This document shows positions 44,158 to 53,587 of a DNA stretch of 64,000 bases, in pieces. The translations under genes and the position numbers were made by a program. The stretch comes from Collinsella sp. GTDB lineage: Bacteria > Actinomycetota > Coriobacteriia > Coriobacteriales > Coriobacteriaceae. Position 1 is the stretch's first letter; each line of letters starts with the position of its first letter. Location of the stretch: positions 1 to 64,000 of the forward strand of contig DXZU01000004.1 of NCBI GenBank assembly GCA_019419525.1. Reading direction: 5' to 3'. Under the pieces are notes generated by a model. That model saw only the letters and a list, made by a program, of their open reading frames with translations. It was not told the origin of the DNA and ran no database searches.

Positions 44158-44338
44158 GAAAACCTTTGAACCCCGCGTCGGCCCCGGCTGCCCGGCGGCA
44201 TGCGAAGTCGATCGCGAGTTCCGCACGAGCCGGAGAGCACTTAATGTGCTCTCCGTGCGAGCAGGACTGTCCGAGCAGGCGACTTCGCATGCCGCCGGGC
44301 AGCCGGGGCCGACACCCCTCAAAGATTTTCAAAAAAGT
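44151..44338. repeat. Long inverted repeat after gyrA
   Basis: Arms 44177-44210 and 44280-44313 are perfectly complementary over 34 bp. Outside them, 18 of 19 bases pair again (44151-44169 with 44319-44338). Inside there is a 9-bp hairpin around TTAAT. The whole 188-bp block could form a cruciform or a long RNA hairpin. It encodes no protein. Confidence 0.85.
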
Positions 44339-44340
44339 TG

Positions 44341-44370
44341 TTGACGCGCGCGTAACGACTCGTCTAATAT
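44341..44370 (+). promoter_or_regulatory. Promoter of the tRNA Ile-Ala-Ile cluster
   Basis: TTGACG, an 18-nt spacer, then TAATAT, 14 nt before the first tRNA-Ile. It starts just outside the long inverted repeat. Confidence 0.75.
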
Positions 44371-44384
44371 ATCCCTTGCGCGAT

Positions 44385-44461
44385 GGACCTGTAGCTCAGT
44401 TGGTTAGAGCGTCCGGCTGATAACCGGGAGGTCACAAGTTCGAATCTTGTCAGGTCCACCA
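44385..44461 (+). tRNA. tRNA-Ile (anticodon GAT), first copy
   Basis: 77 nt with encoded CCA. The acceptor GGACCTG pairs with CAGGTCC, the anticodon loop is CTGATAA, and the T-arm is AAGTTCGAATCTT. Identical to the copy at 44609. It is followed by a 16-bp perfect hairpin. Confidence 0.95.
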
Positions 44462-44472
44462 CTTTCTTTCGC

Positions 44473-44517
44473 AATAAACACCCCAGCGAGAGCCGAGTCG
44501 CCGCTGGGGTGTTTATT
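44473..44517 (+). terminator. Perfect 16-bp hairpin between tRNAs
   Basis: AATAAACACCCCAGCG pairs with CGCTGGGGTGTTTATT. The T-content downstream is modest, so it may be a partial terminator or a processing signal within one tRNA transcript. Confidence 0.6.
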
Positions 44518-44528
44518 ACTGTCTCCGT

Positions 44529-44604
44529 GGGGGTTTAGCTCAGCTGGGAGAGCGCGGGCTTTGCAAGCCTGAGGTCAGGGGTTCGATCCCCCTAACCTCC
44601 ACCA
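44529..44604 (+). tRNA. tRNA-Ala (anticodon TGC)
   Basis: 76 nt with encoded CCA. The acceptor GGGGGTT pairs with AACCTCC and includes the alanine identity pair G3-U70. The anticodon loop is CTTTGCA. It lies between two tRNA-Ile genes. Confidence 0.95.
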
Positions 44605-44608
44605 TGAT

Positions 44609-44685
44609 GGACCTGTAGCTCAGTTGGTTAGAGCGTCCGGCTGATAACCGGGAGGTCACAAGTTCGAATCTTGTCAGGTCCACCA
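44609..44685 (+). tRNA. tRNA-Ile (anticodon GAT), second copy
   Basis: 77 nt, identical to the copy at 44385 including CCA. It starts 4 nt after tRNA-Ala, so the two are surely co-transcribed. Confidence 0.95.
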
Positions 44686-44698
44686 TCAAAACTGTGAA

Positions 44699-44730
44699 GA
44701 GCCCTGGGGCGTTGCCTCGGGGCTTTTTTC
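44699..44730 (+). terminator. Terminator of the tRNA cluster
   Basis: AGCCCTGGGGC pairs with GCCTCGGGGCT (two wobble pairs) around GTT, followed by TTTTTT. Confidence 0.85.
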
Positions 44731-44757
44731 TTGTCTGCGATAAATCTCATTTTGGTT

Positions 44758-44787
44758 TTGTGTGCTGGGCGAAAGATTGGGTAGTAT
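44758..44787 (+). promoter_or_regulatory. Promoter of the DUF151 gene unit
   Basis: TTGTGT, an 18-nt spacer, then TAGTAT, about 57 nt before the start codon of the bifunctional-nuclease-domain gene. Confidence 0.5.
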
Positions 44788-44844
44788 AGCTATTCAATGC
44801 GGCGCCGCCGCCGCGTGTTAACCGCTACGTACCGGAGGTGTTCC

Positions 44845-45345
44845 ATGGTTCGTGTCGACATAGAGACCATCGTCATGGCCGCCGGTCCCGTGCCATCGCT
44901 TATCGTGCTTCGTGAGCGCAGCAGTAAATCGGTCTCGCCCGCGCCACTGCGTTCGCTTTCCATTCAGACTGGTTCGTTTGAAGCTGCGGCAATCAGCCGC
45001 GGCATCGACAGCGGCCGCGCCGAGCGCCCGATTACCCATGACCTGTTGCTCGACACCGTCGACGCCCTGGGCGCCAAGCTCGAGCGCGTCGAGATCGTTC
45101 GCGCCGAGCCGCCGGTGTTCTATGCGACGATCGTCGTGCTGGCCGATGGTGACGAGCGCAAGATTGACGCCCGCCCCAGTGATGCCATTGCCCTTGCCGT
45201 GCGCAGCAATGCTCCCATGTTTGTGGAGGACGACATCATGAATCGCCTGGGTACCGTTTCTGCCCACGCCGAGGAAGTTGACGACGAGCAGGAGTTCGAG
45301 AAGTTCGATGAGTTCGTTCACACACTCTCGCCCGATGATTTTTAA
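44845..45345 (+). CDS. Bifunctional nuclease domain (DUF151) protein
   Basis: 166 residues. The DUF151 domain covers about 1-130 with SIQTGSFEAAAISRGI, THDLLLDTVDALG and the motif DARPSDAIALAVR near 112-124. A short acidic tail follows. Homologues have been called bifunctional nucleases, but the bacterial role is unsettled. The ATG at 44845 has GGAGG 7 nt upstream; 16 earlier basic codons are not family-like. Its stop is directly followed by the ATG of the next gene. Confidence 0.9.
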   Translation: MVRVDIETIVMAAGPVPSLIVLRERSSKSVSPAPLRSLSIQTGSFEAAAISRGIDSGRAERPITHDLLLDTVDALGAKLERVEIVRAEPPVFYATIVVLADGDERKIDARPSDAIALAVRSNAPMFVEDDIMNRLGTVSAHAEEVDDEQEFEKFDEFVHTLSPDDF

Positions 45346-45735
45346 ATGCGGGGCGGCAGGGTTGCGGAGCGTTCGCTGATGGCCGGCGGCATGTCGGCTG
45401 AGGCGGCCGCCATCGCGCGTGAAGCCCAGATGCGCTCGGAGGCTTCTGAGGCAGCTCGCATTGCCTATGTGACACAGGCCCGCACGCTTCGCGAGCGGCG
45501 CGGCTCGTTTATCAAGATGGTTATCGTCTCCACCCTTGTCGCGGCAATCTGCTCGCGCCTTCGTGGTACAGTTGGTGCGCTTGGGTTTTCGATCTCTACG
45601 GGCCTGGTGATCTGGGGCGTGGTCGATGCGGTAATGCTGACTAGTCAGATCAAGGTGCTCGACAAGCGCGCGATGGATATGATGCGCGCCCGCGACGCTG
45701 CCGCCAAGATTGCTGCCGAGGCACAAGAACTGTAA
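45346..45735 (+). CDS. Hypothetical membrane protein
   Basis: 129 residues: an N-terminal Ala/Glu-rich helix (about 12-50), a hydrophobic region with two close helices (about 55-100), and a charged helical C-terminus. The start codon directly follows the DUF151 stop (TAAATG), so it is translationally coupled. Internal Met codons at 12 and 16 are alternative starts. Family not recognised. Confidence 0.65.
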   Translation: MRGGRVAERSLMAGGMSAEAAAIAREAQMRSEASEAARIAYVTQARTLRERRGSFIKMVIVSTLVAAICSRLRGTVGALGFSISTGLVIWGVVDAVMLTSQIKVLDKRAMDMMRARDAAAKIAAEAQEL

Positions 45736-45765
45736 CGACGCCAGACTCGATGGGAAGGTCTAAAG

Positions 45766-46215
45766 ATGGCACAGGATATGCAGGACGCCGGTAACGTCTC
45801 CGCCGAGCTCGACGCCATGGTGTGTGACCTGATTGGTGCGTTCTTGGACGACCTTGCCGCCGGTGAAAACCCTGGCGTGGTCGTGGCAATTGAGGATGCC
45901 GCTTCCAACCGTTATCTGGCGGCGCTCGATGAGGATGGCGAAGAGGCGTGCCTCGAGGCGGCTACCAACTTTATCTCCGAGCACAAGATGGGTCTTAAGG
46001 ACGAGGGCCTGGGCCGTATCGCCCGCTATGCCATCGGCTACACCGGCTGCGTCGAGATCGATGGCGGCTACCATGATGCCCTGCTCGTGAGCTTCTTTGA
46101 GACGACGCTCGAGAGTGGTTTTTCGGCATATGTGCTGTATGAGGGCATGGGCGCCGGCGATGGTTTTATGTGGAGCGACCCTGAACCTGCAGGTGAGGAA
46201 ACCCCTCTCATCTAA
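45766..46215 (+). CDS. Hypothetical acidic cytoplasmic protein
   Basis: 149 residues, rich in Asp, Glu, Ala and Gly, with no membrane segment or signal. Repeated patterns of small residues and FFE/YVLYEG strands suggest a compact alpha-beta fold. It lies 30 nt after the membrane protein gene on the same strand, with GGAAGG upstream. No known family recognised. Confidence 0.7.
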   Translation: MAQDMQDAGNVSAELDAMVCDLIGAFLDDLAAGENPGVVVAIEDAASNRYLAALDEDGEEACLEAATNFISEHKMGLKDEGLGRIARYAIGYTGCVEIDGGYHDALLVSFFETTLESGFSAYVLYEGMGAGDGFMWSDPEPAGEETPLI

Positions 46216-46332
46216 AATCGCTAAAATAAACGAGTTTTCGGTAAAAGGCTCAATATTCCCGCTGAGCGTTGTATCGCTGGGCGGGCCGCATACGCGTGCC
46301 GTTTGTATATGGATAGAAGATAGGGGAACTAC

Positions 46333-48171
<1,839 letters not shown>

Positions 48172-48198
48172 GCGCTGGTCTTTATAGCGTCTAACAAG

Positions 48199-48234
48199 AA
48201 AGGGCGCCGACCGTGATGGTCGGCGCCCTTTTTG
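48199..48234 (+). terminator. Terminator of typA
   Basis: AAGGGCGCCGACC pairs with GGTCGGCGCCCTT around 4-5 nt, followed by TTTT. Confidence 0.9.
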
Positions 48235-48260
48235 TGCACAGGGACTGAGCTGGTCTGCAT

Positions 48261-48291
48261 CACCACAAAGGTGCCTGGCCCCTTTGTGGTG
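48261..48291. repeat. Perfect 11-bp palindrome
   Basis: CACCACAAAGG pairs with CCTTTGTGGTG around a 9-nt loop. It lies between the convergent ends of typA and the next gene and has no T-run on either side, so its role as a terminator is uncertain. Confidence 0.5.
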
Positions 48292-48299
48292 GTTGGCGG

Positions 48300-49445
48300 C
48301 TAAGCGGTGGGGAGTTCTGGCGCGTTAGCCGGCTGCTGCGGCTTAAGGTGGGCGTTGCGCCAGATGATTTGGATGATGTAGCCGAGTGTAAAGACGAAGG
48401 CCACGCCGCTGATGAAATCACCTACGAGGGGAAGCCCCGTGAGGGCGCCGGCGATCACGCCGCCGATGGCTGCCATGGCGTAGCGGTTTTGGCTGTGTCC
48501 GACCATGCGGGCGATCGCGCACCCCGCAAAGGCACTCGACACCAGCGCGATGCCAATAACACCGCACATGAGGGCTCCGGCAAGCGACAGACCGGCGATA
48601 GAGATAATTAGCAGTAGGACGGCGGGGACGATAGCAATCGTGCCCAGAAGACCGCTCACCCACAGGGGCATGGGGCGCTGGTGGAGCATACCGGCGGCGC
48701 TGGCAGTCGCACGCGGAAAGACGAGCTCGAGCAGCAGAGCGACAAAGCAGGTCGAGAGTGCCGCAGCGACGATACCGCCGATGACATCGTTAACGGTGGA
48801 AGTATCCTCGTTCTCGGTGCGGTCGATCTTGAGCGCGCCTACCTCGGCCCCTGCGGCACGCTCGGGGTCCTCGGAGACGTGCGCGTTCACGGTGCCGGTG
48901 ATATGGGCGTTCTTGCCCAGGATGAGCTTGTCGGCCCAAACCTCGACATCGCCCTCGACGGTGCCATCGATGGTCACCGTATCGCCTGCCAGCGCTGCCG
49001 ACTTGGTGGAGCCTCGCAGGGCAACCGTCTCGCCCATCGCGTAAAAACAGTTGGCGGTGCTACCGGTGTTGAGCACAACGTGCTGGCCGGCCACCGTGAC
49101 GCTGCCATCAACCGTGGTCTTGGCGATGTCGATGGTGCGTGCCGCCAGACGGACGGCGCCGCCAACCGTGCAGTCGCGGATCGAGAGGGTATCGCCCGCG
49201 GCGATGACATCACGGTCAATGGACGCATCGTCCAAGTTGAGGGCCTGGCCGGCCCAGTACAGGTCACCATCGACGCCGGACGGATTGGCGTCATTGTCGG
49301 TCGCAAGTACGTTGCCTGCGGTGTCCGTGCCGGCGAACGACGCCGTGGGAAGCACGGTGATCGCCAGCGCGATGAGCGCGAACAGGATGGTGATGCGGCC
49401 CCATGCTTTACGGCGCTGGGTCAACGGGAATTGATTACAGGGCAT
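48300..49445 (-). CDS. Polymer-forming (bactofilin-like) membrane protein
   Basis: 381 residues. A signal or anchor helix (about 14-36) is followed by a beta-helix-like repeat region (about 60-200) with bactofilin-type turns (GDTVTIDGTVEGDVEVWADK, KNAHITG), then four or five transmembrane helices (about 215-365). The beta region faces outside if the first helix is an anchor. It resembles predicted polymer-forming cytoskeletal proteins fused to membrane domains; its function is unknown. The ATG at 49445 has AAGGA 6 nt upstream. It is opposite in strand to most genes on this arm. Confidence 0.78.
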   Translation of the reverse strand: MPCNQFPLTQRRKAWGRITILFALIALAITVLPTASFAGTDTAGNVLATDNDANPSGVDGDLYWAGQALNLDDASIDRDVIAAGDTLSIRDCTVGGAVRLAARTIDIAKTTVDGSVTVAGQHVVLNTGSTANCFYAMGETVALRGSTKSAALAGDTVTIDGTVEGDVEVWADKLILGKNAHITGTVNAHVSEDPERAAGAEVGALKIDRTENEDTSTVNDVIGGIVAAALSTCFVALLLELVFPRATASAAGMLHQRPMPLWVSGLLGTIAIVPAVLLLIISIAGLSLAGALMCGVIGIALVSSAFAGCAIARMVGHSQNRYAMAAIGGVIAGALTGLPLVGDFISGVAFVFTLGYIIQIIWRNAHLKPQQPANAPELPTA

Positions 49446-49551
49446 AGTGAATCCTTCGTCAGATGCTCGATATGCATCTAACAGGGTACCCAACGCGCGG
49501 GCGCTCTAAAAGACCCTCTCGGTTGCATTTCGAAGGGTCGTGCCGTGCTGT

Positions 49552-50223
49552 CTACTTTTTACGGTGCAAGAAGCGCGCGATATCTTCTTCGGTGGGGCTT
49601 TTGATGTCAAAGCGCAGCGAGAGCCAGCGCAGACCCATGGTCACGACAACGCATACGACCAGCGCGGCGACATTGCTCATGATGCCGCTCATAACGAGAC
49701 ACACATAGCTTGTCGATCCGGCGATGGCGGCGATGGCATAAAAGTTAGTACGTTGGAAAATGCCCGGAACCACGCCCATAAAGCCGTCGCGCAACATGCC
49801 GCCGCCCACCGCGGTAAAAAAGCCCATCATGATGCACACCGCCGGTGCAAAGCCGTAGACAAGCGCCTTGTCCGCTCCGGTGGCGGCATAGATGCCGACC
49901 GAGATGATGTCGAGCAGGGGAATGAGTTTTTCGGGTTTGTCGACGATTGCCGGGAAAATGTAGATGATGGCTGCCGTGGCAATGGAAAGCGGGAGCGCCA
50001 TCGGCTGGTTGAGGATGTAGACGTTGCCCACCTGCAGCGTCATATCGCGCAAAAGACCGCCGCCCAGGCCGCAAACCACCGCGAGCGCAACTGCACCCAC
50101 CAGGTCGAGTTTGTACTCGCGCGCAACCAGTACACCCGAGATCGATGCAGCGACAACGGCGAACATCTCGAGCCAAAACGGAATAGCGACCATGGCATCC
50201 GAGGCATGTGAGGTAATGGTCAT
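49552..50223 (-). CDS. TRIC-type cation channel family protein (UPF0126)
   Basis: 223 residues with about seven transmembrane segments arranged as two similar halves. Each half carries a Gly-rich motif (CGLGGGLLRDM at about 46-56 and TAVGGGMLRDGF at about 131-142), the hallmark of the UPF0126/TRIC family, whose members can form potassium channels. The ATG at 50223 is used here; a TTG 18 nt upstream has AAGGA at good spacing and may be the true start. Longer starts run through the left hairpin repeat. Confidence 0.87.
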   Translation of the reverse strand: MTITSHASDAMVAIPFWLEMFAVVAASISGVLVAREYKLDLVGAVALAVVCGLGGGLLRDMTLQVGNVYILNQPMALPLSIATAAIIYIFPAIVDKPEKLIPLLDIISVGIYAATGADKALVYGFAPAVCIMMGFFTAVGGGMLRDGFMGVVPGIFQRTNFYAIAAIAGSTSYVCLVMSGIMSNVAALVVCVVVTMGLRWLSLRFDIKSPTEEDIARFLHRKK

Positions 50224-50372
50224 AGCGGCGACGACGGGCAAGATGGGGTCCTTTGGATTACGGATTTGGACAATGCCCGTACATAGTACATGTTCAGCGC
50301 CGATTGCGACCCTATTGCTCGGCAAACGGTCGGGACTGGGTGGGGGCGTGGCGTTACTGGAATGCCAAGGGT

Positions 50373-50455
50373 CCAAAACATGTACGTCAGCCTCCAAAAA
50401 CGACATTTTCCGACATCTTTGGAGGCTGACGTACATGTTTGGATTGAGCTCACAG
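50373..50455. repeat. Left hairpin inverted repeat
   Basis: 83 bp. It folds into a 22-bp perfect stem (AACATGTACGTCAGCCTC and complement) around a 19-nt loop, with an outer CCAAA/TTTGG pair, then GGATTGAGCTCACAG. Its reverse complement recurs at 51562-51643 with about five differences. Confidence 0.9.
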
Positions 50456-50545
50456 CATGAGTGAGTTGATTTACTCACATCCGGTATATTTCCCCACTTC
50501 AACGGACATAAGAGTTGGATACCGGCTCAGAGCGAGAGGCCCTCA

Positions 50546-51553
50546 ATGGATACCCCTGTTCTCATTTCGCATAAAACCGCATGGCTTGTCCATCATGCAC
50601 CCCAGAATTTGGTTCAGTCTCTTGCGCGGCACGACTACCAGATAGGCGCACAAGGCATCTCCACCCAGCAACGTGTTGCGCGCATACGACAGGCCCTTAC
50701 CGACTGCGGCATTCCGTCCGATATGCTTAAGACTATCGATATCGCGGTTGTATTCGAATTTGAGCGAATTCGTACCAAAGGCGTCGTTTGCCACATTCTT
50801 GGACATAATCTTCCCTACGAGCATATTAACGAGTTGACGCCCGGAATCTTCATCACCGACGAAGCCTTCGCCTTCGTGCTCGCTGCCGAGTGGATGGATA
50901 GGATCGAATATCTCGAATATGGCTATGAAGTTTGCGGCGATTATCGCATGAGGCTCAATCCCGCCGACCCTTATACCGAGCAACCAGCCACCACCTCCAA
51001 GGATGAAATAACCGAACTGCTCGATCGGCACCCCGGCAAACCCGGTGCCACACGTGCACGGCTCGCGCTCAGGCACATCTACGATCGCTCGGCCTCGCCT
51101 ATGGAGACCGCTTCGGCAATCGCCCTCTCGCTCCCAACAAGCGAAGGCGGCGTTGGCATCCGAGGTGTCGAACTCAACAAACCGCTCGAGATCCCTCAAC
51201 GTCTCTGGCATTGCGCCAAAGCTCGAACGCTCAAAATCGATGCGCTCGTGACCTATGAGCGCAGGGCGCTCGGTATCGAATATAAGGGCGGTTTTCACGA
51301 TGAGCTCGAGCGCAAGGGAGCAGATGCGGAGCGAGAGGCCGTTCTCTCCCAAATGGGATATCGAATCGTTACGCTCACTTCGGCTCAGTTCGGCAGCCAG
51401 CTCGCCTTTCACCGCGCCATGAACAACATTCGCGAAGCACTCGGCATGCCTCGCTGTACCGACACCGGGTACCAGAGAAAACAAAACGAACTACGCAAGG
51501 CACTTATCCGCAACTGGAAAAGCATACGAGACGAGGAGGCACCTTCCGAATAG
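50546..51553 (+). CDS. AbiEi-like/DUF559-type nuclease-fold protein
   Basis: 335 residues. The N-terminal two-thirds follows the layout of AbiEi-type proteins: SHKTAWLVH near the start, a basic helical region, a HILGHNLP strand, GIFITDEAFAFVLAAEW, and RLALRHIYDRSASPMET near 175-191. The C-terminal part is a PD-(D/E)XK-like nuclease core of DUF559/Vsr type, with Asp in KIDALV and Glu/Lys in IEYKG about 14 residues later, then a DAEREAVLSQMGYRIV helix. The nuclease core looks complete. The start ATG has GAGAGG upstream. No partner AbiEii toxin gene is adjacent. The flanking hairpins suggest a self-contained unit. Confidence 0.78.
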   Translation: MDTPVLISHKTAWLVHHAPQNLVQSLARHDYQIGAQGISTQQRVARIRQALTDCGIPSDMLKTIDIAVVFEFERIRTKGVVCHILGHNLPYEHINELTPGIFITDEAFAFVLAAEWMDRIEYLEYGYEVCGDYRMRLNPADPYTEQPATTSKDEITELLDRHPGKPGATRARLALRHIYDRSASPMETASAIALSLPTSEGGVGIRGVELNKPLEIPQRLWHCAKARTLKIDALVTYERRALGIEYKGGFHDELERKGADAEREAVLSQMGYRIVTLTSAQFGSQLAFHRAMNNIREALGMPRCTDTGYQRKQNELRKALIRNWKSIRDEEAPSE

Positions 51554-51561
51554 TGCCACTC

Positions 51562-51643
51562 CCGTGAGCTCAATCCAAACGTGTACGTCAGCCTCCAAAG
51601 ATGTCGAAAAATGTCGTTTTTGGAGGCTGACGTACACGTTTGG
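51562..51643. repeat. Right hairpin inverted repeat
   Basis: 82 bp, inverted relative to the left copy. The stem CCAAACGTGTACGTCAGC and complement is 25 bp and perfect, around a 19-nt loop. It starts 8 nt after the stop codon of the nuclease gene. Confidence 0.9.
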
Positions 51644-51675
51644 GGAAGCGCGGGATCGAGATGTATTTCGATAAC

Positions 51676-51702
51676 AAAAAAGCTCCCATTCTAGGGAGCT
51701 TT
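51676..51702 (-). terminator. Terminator of tRNA-Ser(CGA)
   Basis: AAAGCTCCC pairs with GGGAGCTTT around 6 nt, with TTTTTT on the minus-strand side. Confidence 0.8.
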
Positions 51703-51713
51703 CTCAATCTAAA

Positions 51714-51804
51714 TGGCGGAGGAGGAGGGATTCGAACCCTCGTGACCTTATACAGGCCAAACGGTTTTCGAGACCGCCGCATTCAACCACTCTGCCACCC
51801 CTCC
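51714..51804 (-). tRNA. tRNA-Ser (anticodon CGA)
   Basis: 91 nt with encoded CCA and the long variable arm typical of serine tRNAs. The acceptor is GGAGGGG with CTCCTCC, the anticodon loop contains CGA (GTCTCGAAAAC), and the T-arm is GGGTTCGAATCCC. It has no clear promoter of its own and may be read through from the upstream tRNA-Ser. Confidence 0.93.
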
Positions 51805-51814
51805 GCGTGGGGTA

Positions 51815-51843
51815 AAAACAAAGCAGGCTCGAAGGCCTGCTTT
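51815..51843 (-). terminator. Hairpin between the two tRNA-Ser genes
   Basis: AAAGCAGGC pairs with GCCTGCTTT around 6 nt, with TTTGTTTTT following on the minus strand. Confidence 0.75.
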
Positions 51844-51852
51844 GGAATTAAC

Positions 51853-51943
51853 TGGCGGAGAGTCAGGGATTTGAACCCTGGAGACGCTTTTGACGCCTAC
51901 ACGATTTCCAATCGTGCTCCTTCGGCCACTCGGACAACTCTCC
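51853..51943 (-). tRNA. tRNA-Ser (anticodon GGA)
   Basis: 91 nt with encoded CCA and a long variable arm. The acceptor GGAGAGT pairs with ACTCTCC, the anticodon loop is TTGGAAA, and the T-arm is GGGTTCAAATCCC. Confidence 0.93.
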
Positions 51944-52438
51944 GTTAAATGCGAAAGTTAGTATACACGAGGAATCGCAAGGTGCAAGCCGAAAACTTAG
52001 CATTTTTTGATCCACAGTGTCTCGCGCTGTGCCTAAAACGCGCGGCACATGCAGCCTGACCAGCAAAATCATGCTAAGCGAATTGCTCAAAAAAGGACTT
52101 TATAGACCACGAGCAAACGAATTTAAAATCTTTTTGGCGATCAATTAGACCACTGGTATGCATTTTGCGACCACAACCATGCGCCCGTTGACCTGCGACT
52201 TGGCTCAGCTTGTCCTCACGGCACCGTATCTTGTCCACAGATCCGTCAAGCTTTTGGTCAGCATTTGGTTGGAATGCGCATGAAACGTCGTGCGAGTATG
52301 GGCATATGTGGAGGTCATGAGGTTGTAGCTGCATATTCTTGCAGCCTAGGAGGTTGAAAGATATTATTACCAAGTCTTTTCCTGCTTCAGGCGCACCTTC
52401 ACGACCTGAAGCCACATTTGCCCAGAGGAGGTGACAAT
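51944..52438. other. Long non-coding region before rpsF
   Basis: Holds the leftward tRNA-Ser promoter, a possible structured segment at about 51992-52076 (CTTAGCA ... TGCTAAG enclosing a CACAG/CTGTG hairpin), a hairpin GCTGCA...TGCAGC at 52329-52345, and TTCAGG...CCTGAA at 52386-52410 shortly before the rpsF start. The last two may belong to an S6-S18 autoregulatory leader, which is known in this operon in other bacteria; the match is not confirmed. No protein gene is seen. Confidence 0.45.
51960..51987 (-). promoter_or_regulatory. Promoter of tRNA-Ser(GGA)
   Basis: On the minus strand TTGCAC, a 16-nt spacer, then TATACT, about 16 nt before the tRNA. Confidence 0.6.
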
Positions 52439-52732
52439 ATGAAGGCTTATGAACTGCTGTTCTTTGTTGACCCGTCGCTCGACCCCGAGACTCGTCTCGC
52501 TGTTATGAAGCGTATCGATACCACGATCGCTGAGGGCGCTGGCAAGGTCGACTCCGTTGACGAGTGGGGCAAGCGCAAGCTCGCCTACGAGATCAACGAC
52601 CTCACCGATGGTGACTACACCCTCATCAACTTCCACGCAGATCCTACCCAGATCGCCGAGCTTGATCGCGTCCTGCGCATCACCGACGCTGTGGTCCGCC
52701 ACATGATCGTCCGTCGCGACGACCAGGAGTAA
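52439..52732 (+). CDS. rpsF: 30S ribosomal protein S6
   Basis: 97 residues starting MKAYELLFFVDPSL, with the S6 fold and the KLAYEINDLTDGDYTL segment. The ATG has GGAGG at good spacing. First gene of the rpsF-ssb-rpsR-rplI unit. Confidence 0.97.
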   Translation: MKAYELLFFVDPSLDPETRLAVMKRIDTTIAEGAGKVDSVDEWGKRKLAYEINDLTDGDYTLINFHADPTQIAELDRVLRITDAVVRHMIVRRDDQE

Positions 52733-52780
52733 GACTGTCGTTTTGGACTGGGCTTGTGCCCCAAGAGGAAGTAGTGAGTT

Positions 52781-53233
52781 ATGAGCATCAATCGAGTGAA
52801 CATCACCGGTAACCTCACCCGCGATCCCGAGCTGCGCGCCACCGCCGGCGGAACCCAGGTTCTGTCCTTTGGCGTTGCCGTGAACGATCGTCGCCGCAAC
52901 GCGCAGACTGGCGAGTGGGAGGACTATCCCAACTTTGTCGACTGCACCATGTTCGGCACCCGCGCCGAGGCCGTGAGCCGTTTCCTGGCAAAGGGAAACA
53001 AGGTCGCGATCGAGGGCAAGCTGCGCTACAGCTCTTGGGAGCGCGACGGCCAGCGCCGGAGCAAGCTTGAGGTCATCGTCGATGAGATCGAGTTTATGAG
53101 CTCCCGTGGTGGCCAGGGTGGCTACGATCAGGGCGGTTACGCCCCCGCAGCTCCCGCGCCCGCAGCACGTCCTGCCGCGCCGGTGGCTACGCCGCCCGCG
53201 GTCGACGTCTACGATGAGGACATCCCGTTCTAA
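52781..53233 (+). CDS. ssb: Single-stranded DNA-binding protein
   Basis: 150 residues. An OB-fold (about 1-108) with INRVNITGNLTRDPELRAT at the start, then a Gly/Ala/Pro-rich linker and the acidic tip DEDIPF that recruits repair and replication proteins. It lies between rpsF and rpsR as usual. Confidence 0.97.
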   Translation: MSINRVNITGNLTRDPELRATAGGTQVLSFGVAVNDRRRNAQTGEWEDYPNFVDCTMFGTRAEAVSRFLAKGNKVAIEGKLRYSSWERDGQRRSKLEVIVDEIEFMSSRGGQGGYDQGGYAPAAPAPAARPAAPVATPPAVDVYDEDIPF

Positions 53234-53305
53234 GGGTTGTTCACCTATTTTTGAGTGAGAGGCGGCTTCGGTTCGCCGAAGTTGCCAAATGAAAGGTATT
53301 TTGAC

Positions 53306-53572
53306 ATGGCTAATGATTTTTCTGGACGTCAGCCGCGTCGTAAGTACTGCCAGTTCTGCAAGGAGAACACTGAGTTCATCGACTATAAGGACACTCAGCT
53401 TCTCCGTAAGTACATGACCGACCGTGGCAAGATCAAGCCCCGTCGCGTCACTGGCGCTTGCACGCAGCATCAGCATGACATCGCCAACGCCATCAAGCGC
53501 GCCCGCGAGATGGCTCTCCTGCCGTACACCGTCCCCGTGGTTTCCTCTCGTGGCAACCGCGACCGCGGCTAA
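53306..53572 (+). CDS. rpsR: 30S ribosomal protein S18
   Basis: 88 residues from MANDFSGRQPRRKYC. It has KENTEFIDYKDTQLLRKYM and RRVTGACTQHQ, typical of S18. Cysteines at CQFC and GAC indicate a possible zinc-binding form. Start chosen at the ATG after AAAGG; earlier in-frame codons are not S18-like. Confidence 0.96.
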   Translation: MANDFSGRQPRRKYCQFCKENTEFIDYKDTQLLRKYMTDRGKIKPRRVTGACTQHQHDIANAIKRAREMALLPYTVPVVSSRGNRDRG

Positions 53573-53587
53573 GAAGGGAGACGCATC

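Larger units (their letters stand above)
50373..51643. mobile_element. Candidate hairpin-bounded single-gene cassette
   Basis: A 1.27-kb unit: an 82-83 bp inverted repeat at each end, each a hairpin by itself, and a single AbiEi/DUF559-type gene between them. No transposase is present. I see no target-site duplication. The two hairpins differ by a compensating A-T to G-C pair, so the fold appears conserved. It may be a small mobile or defence cassette; mobility is inferred. Confidence 0.5.

Noticed and set aside
44085..44844. rRNA genes around the Ile-Ala tRNAs
   Set aside because: The flanks are gyrA, an inverted repeat and a short gene; no 16S or 23S sequence is present.
50373..50442. Hairpin as an ordinary terminator of the TRIC gene or the nuclease gene
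   Set aside because: Neither hairpin is followed by a T-run, the left one is upstream of both flanking genes, and the two copies are too alike for independent terminators.
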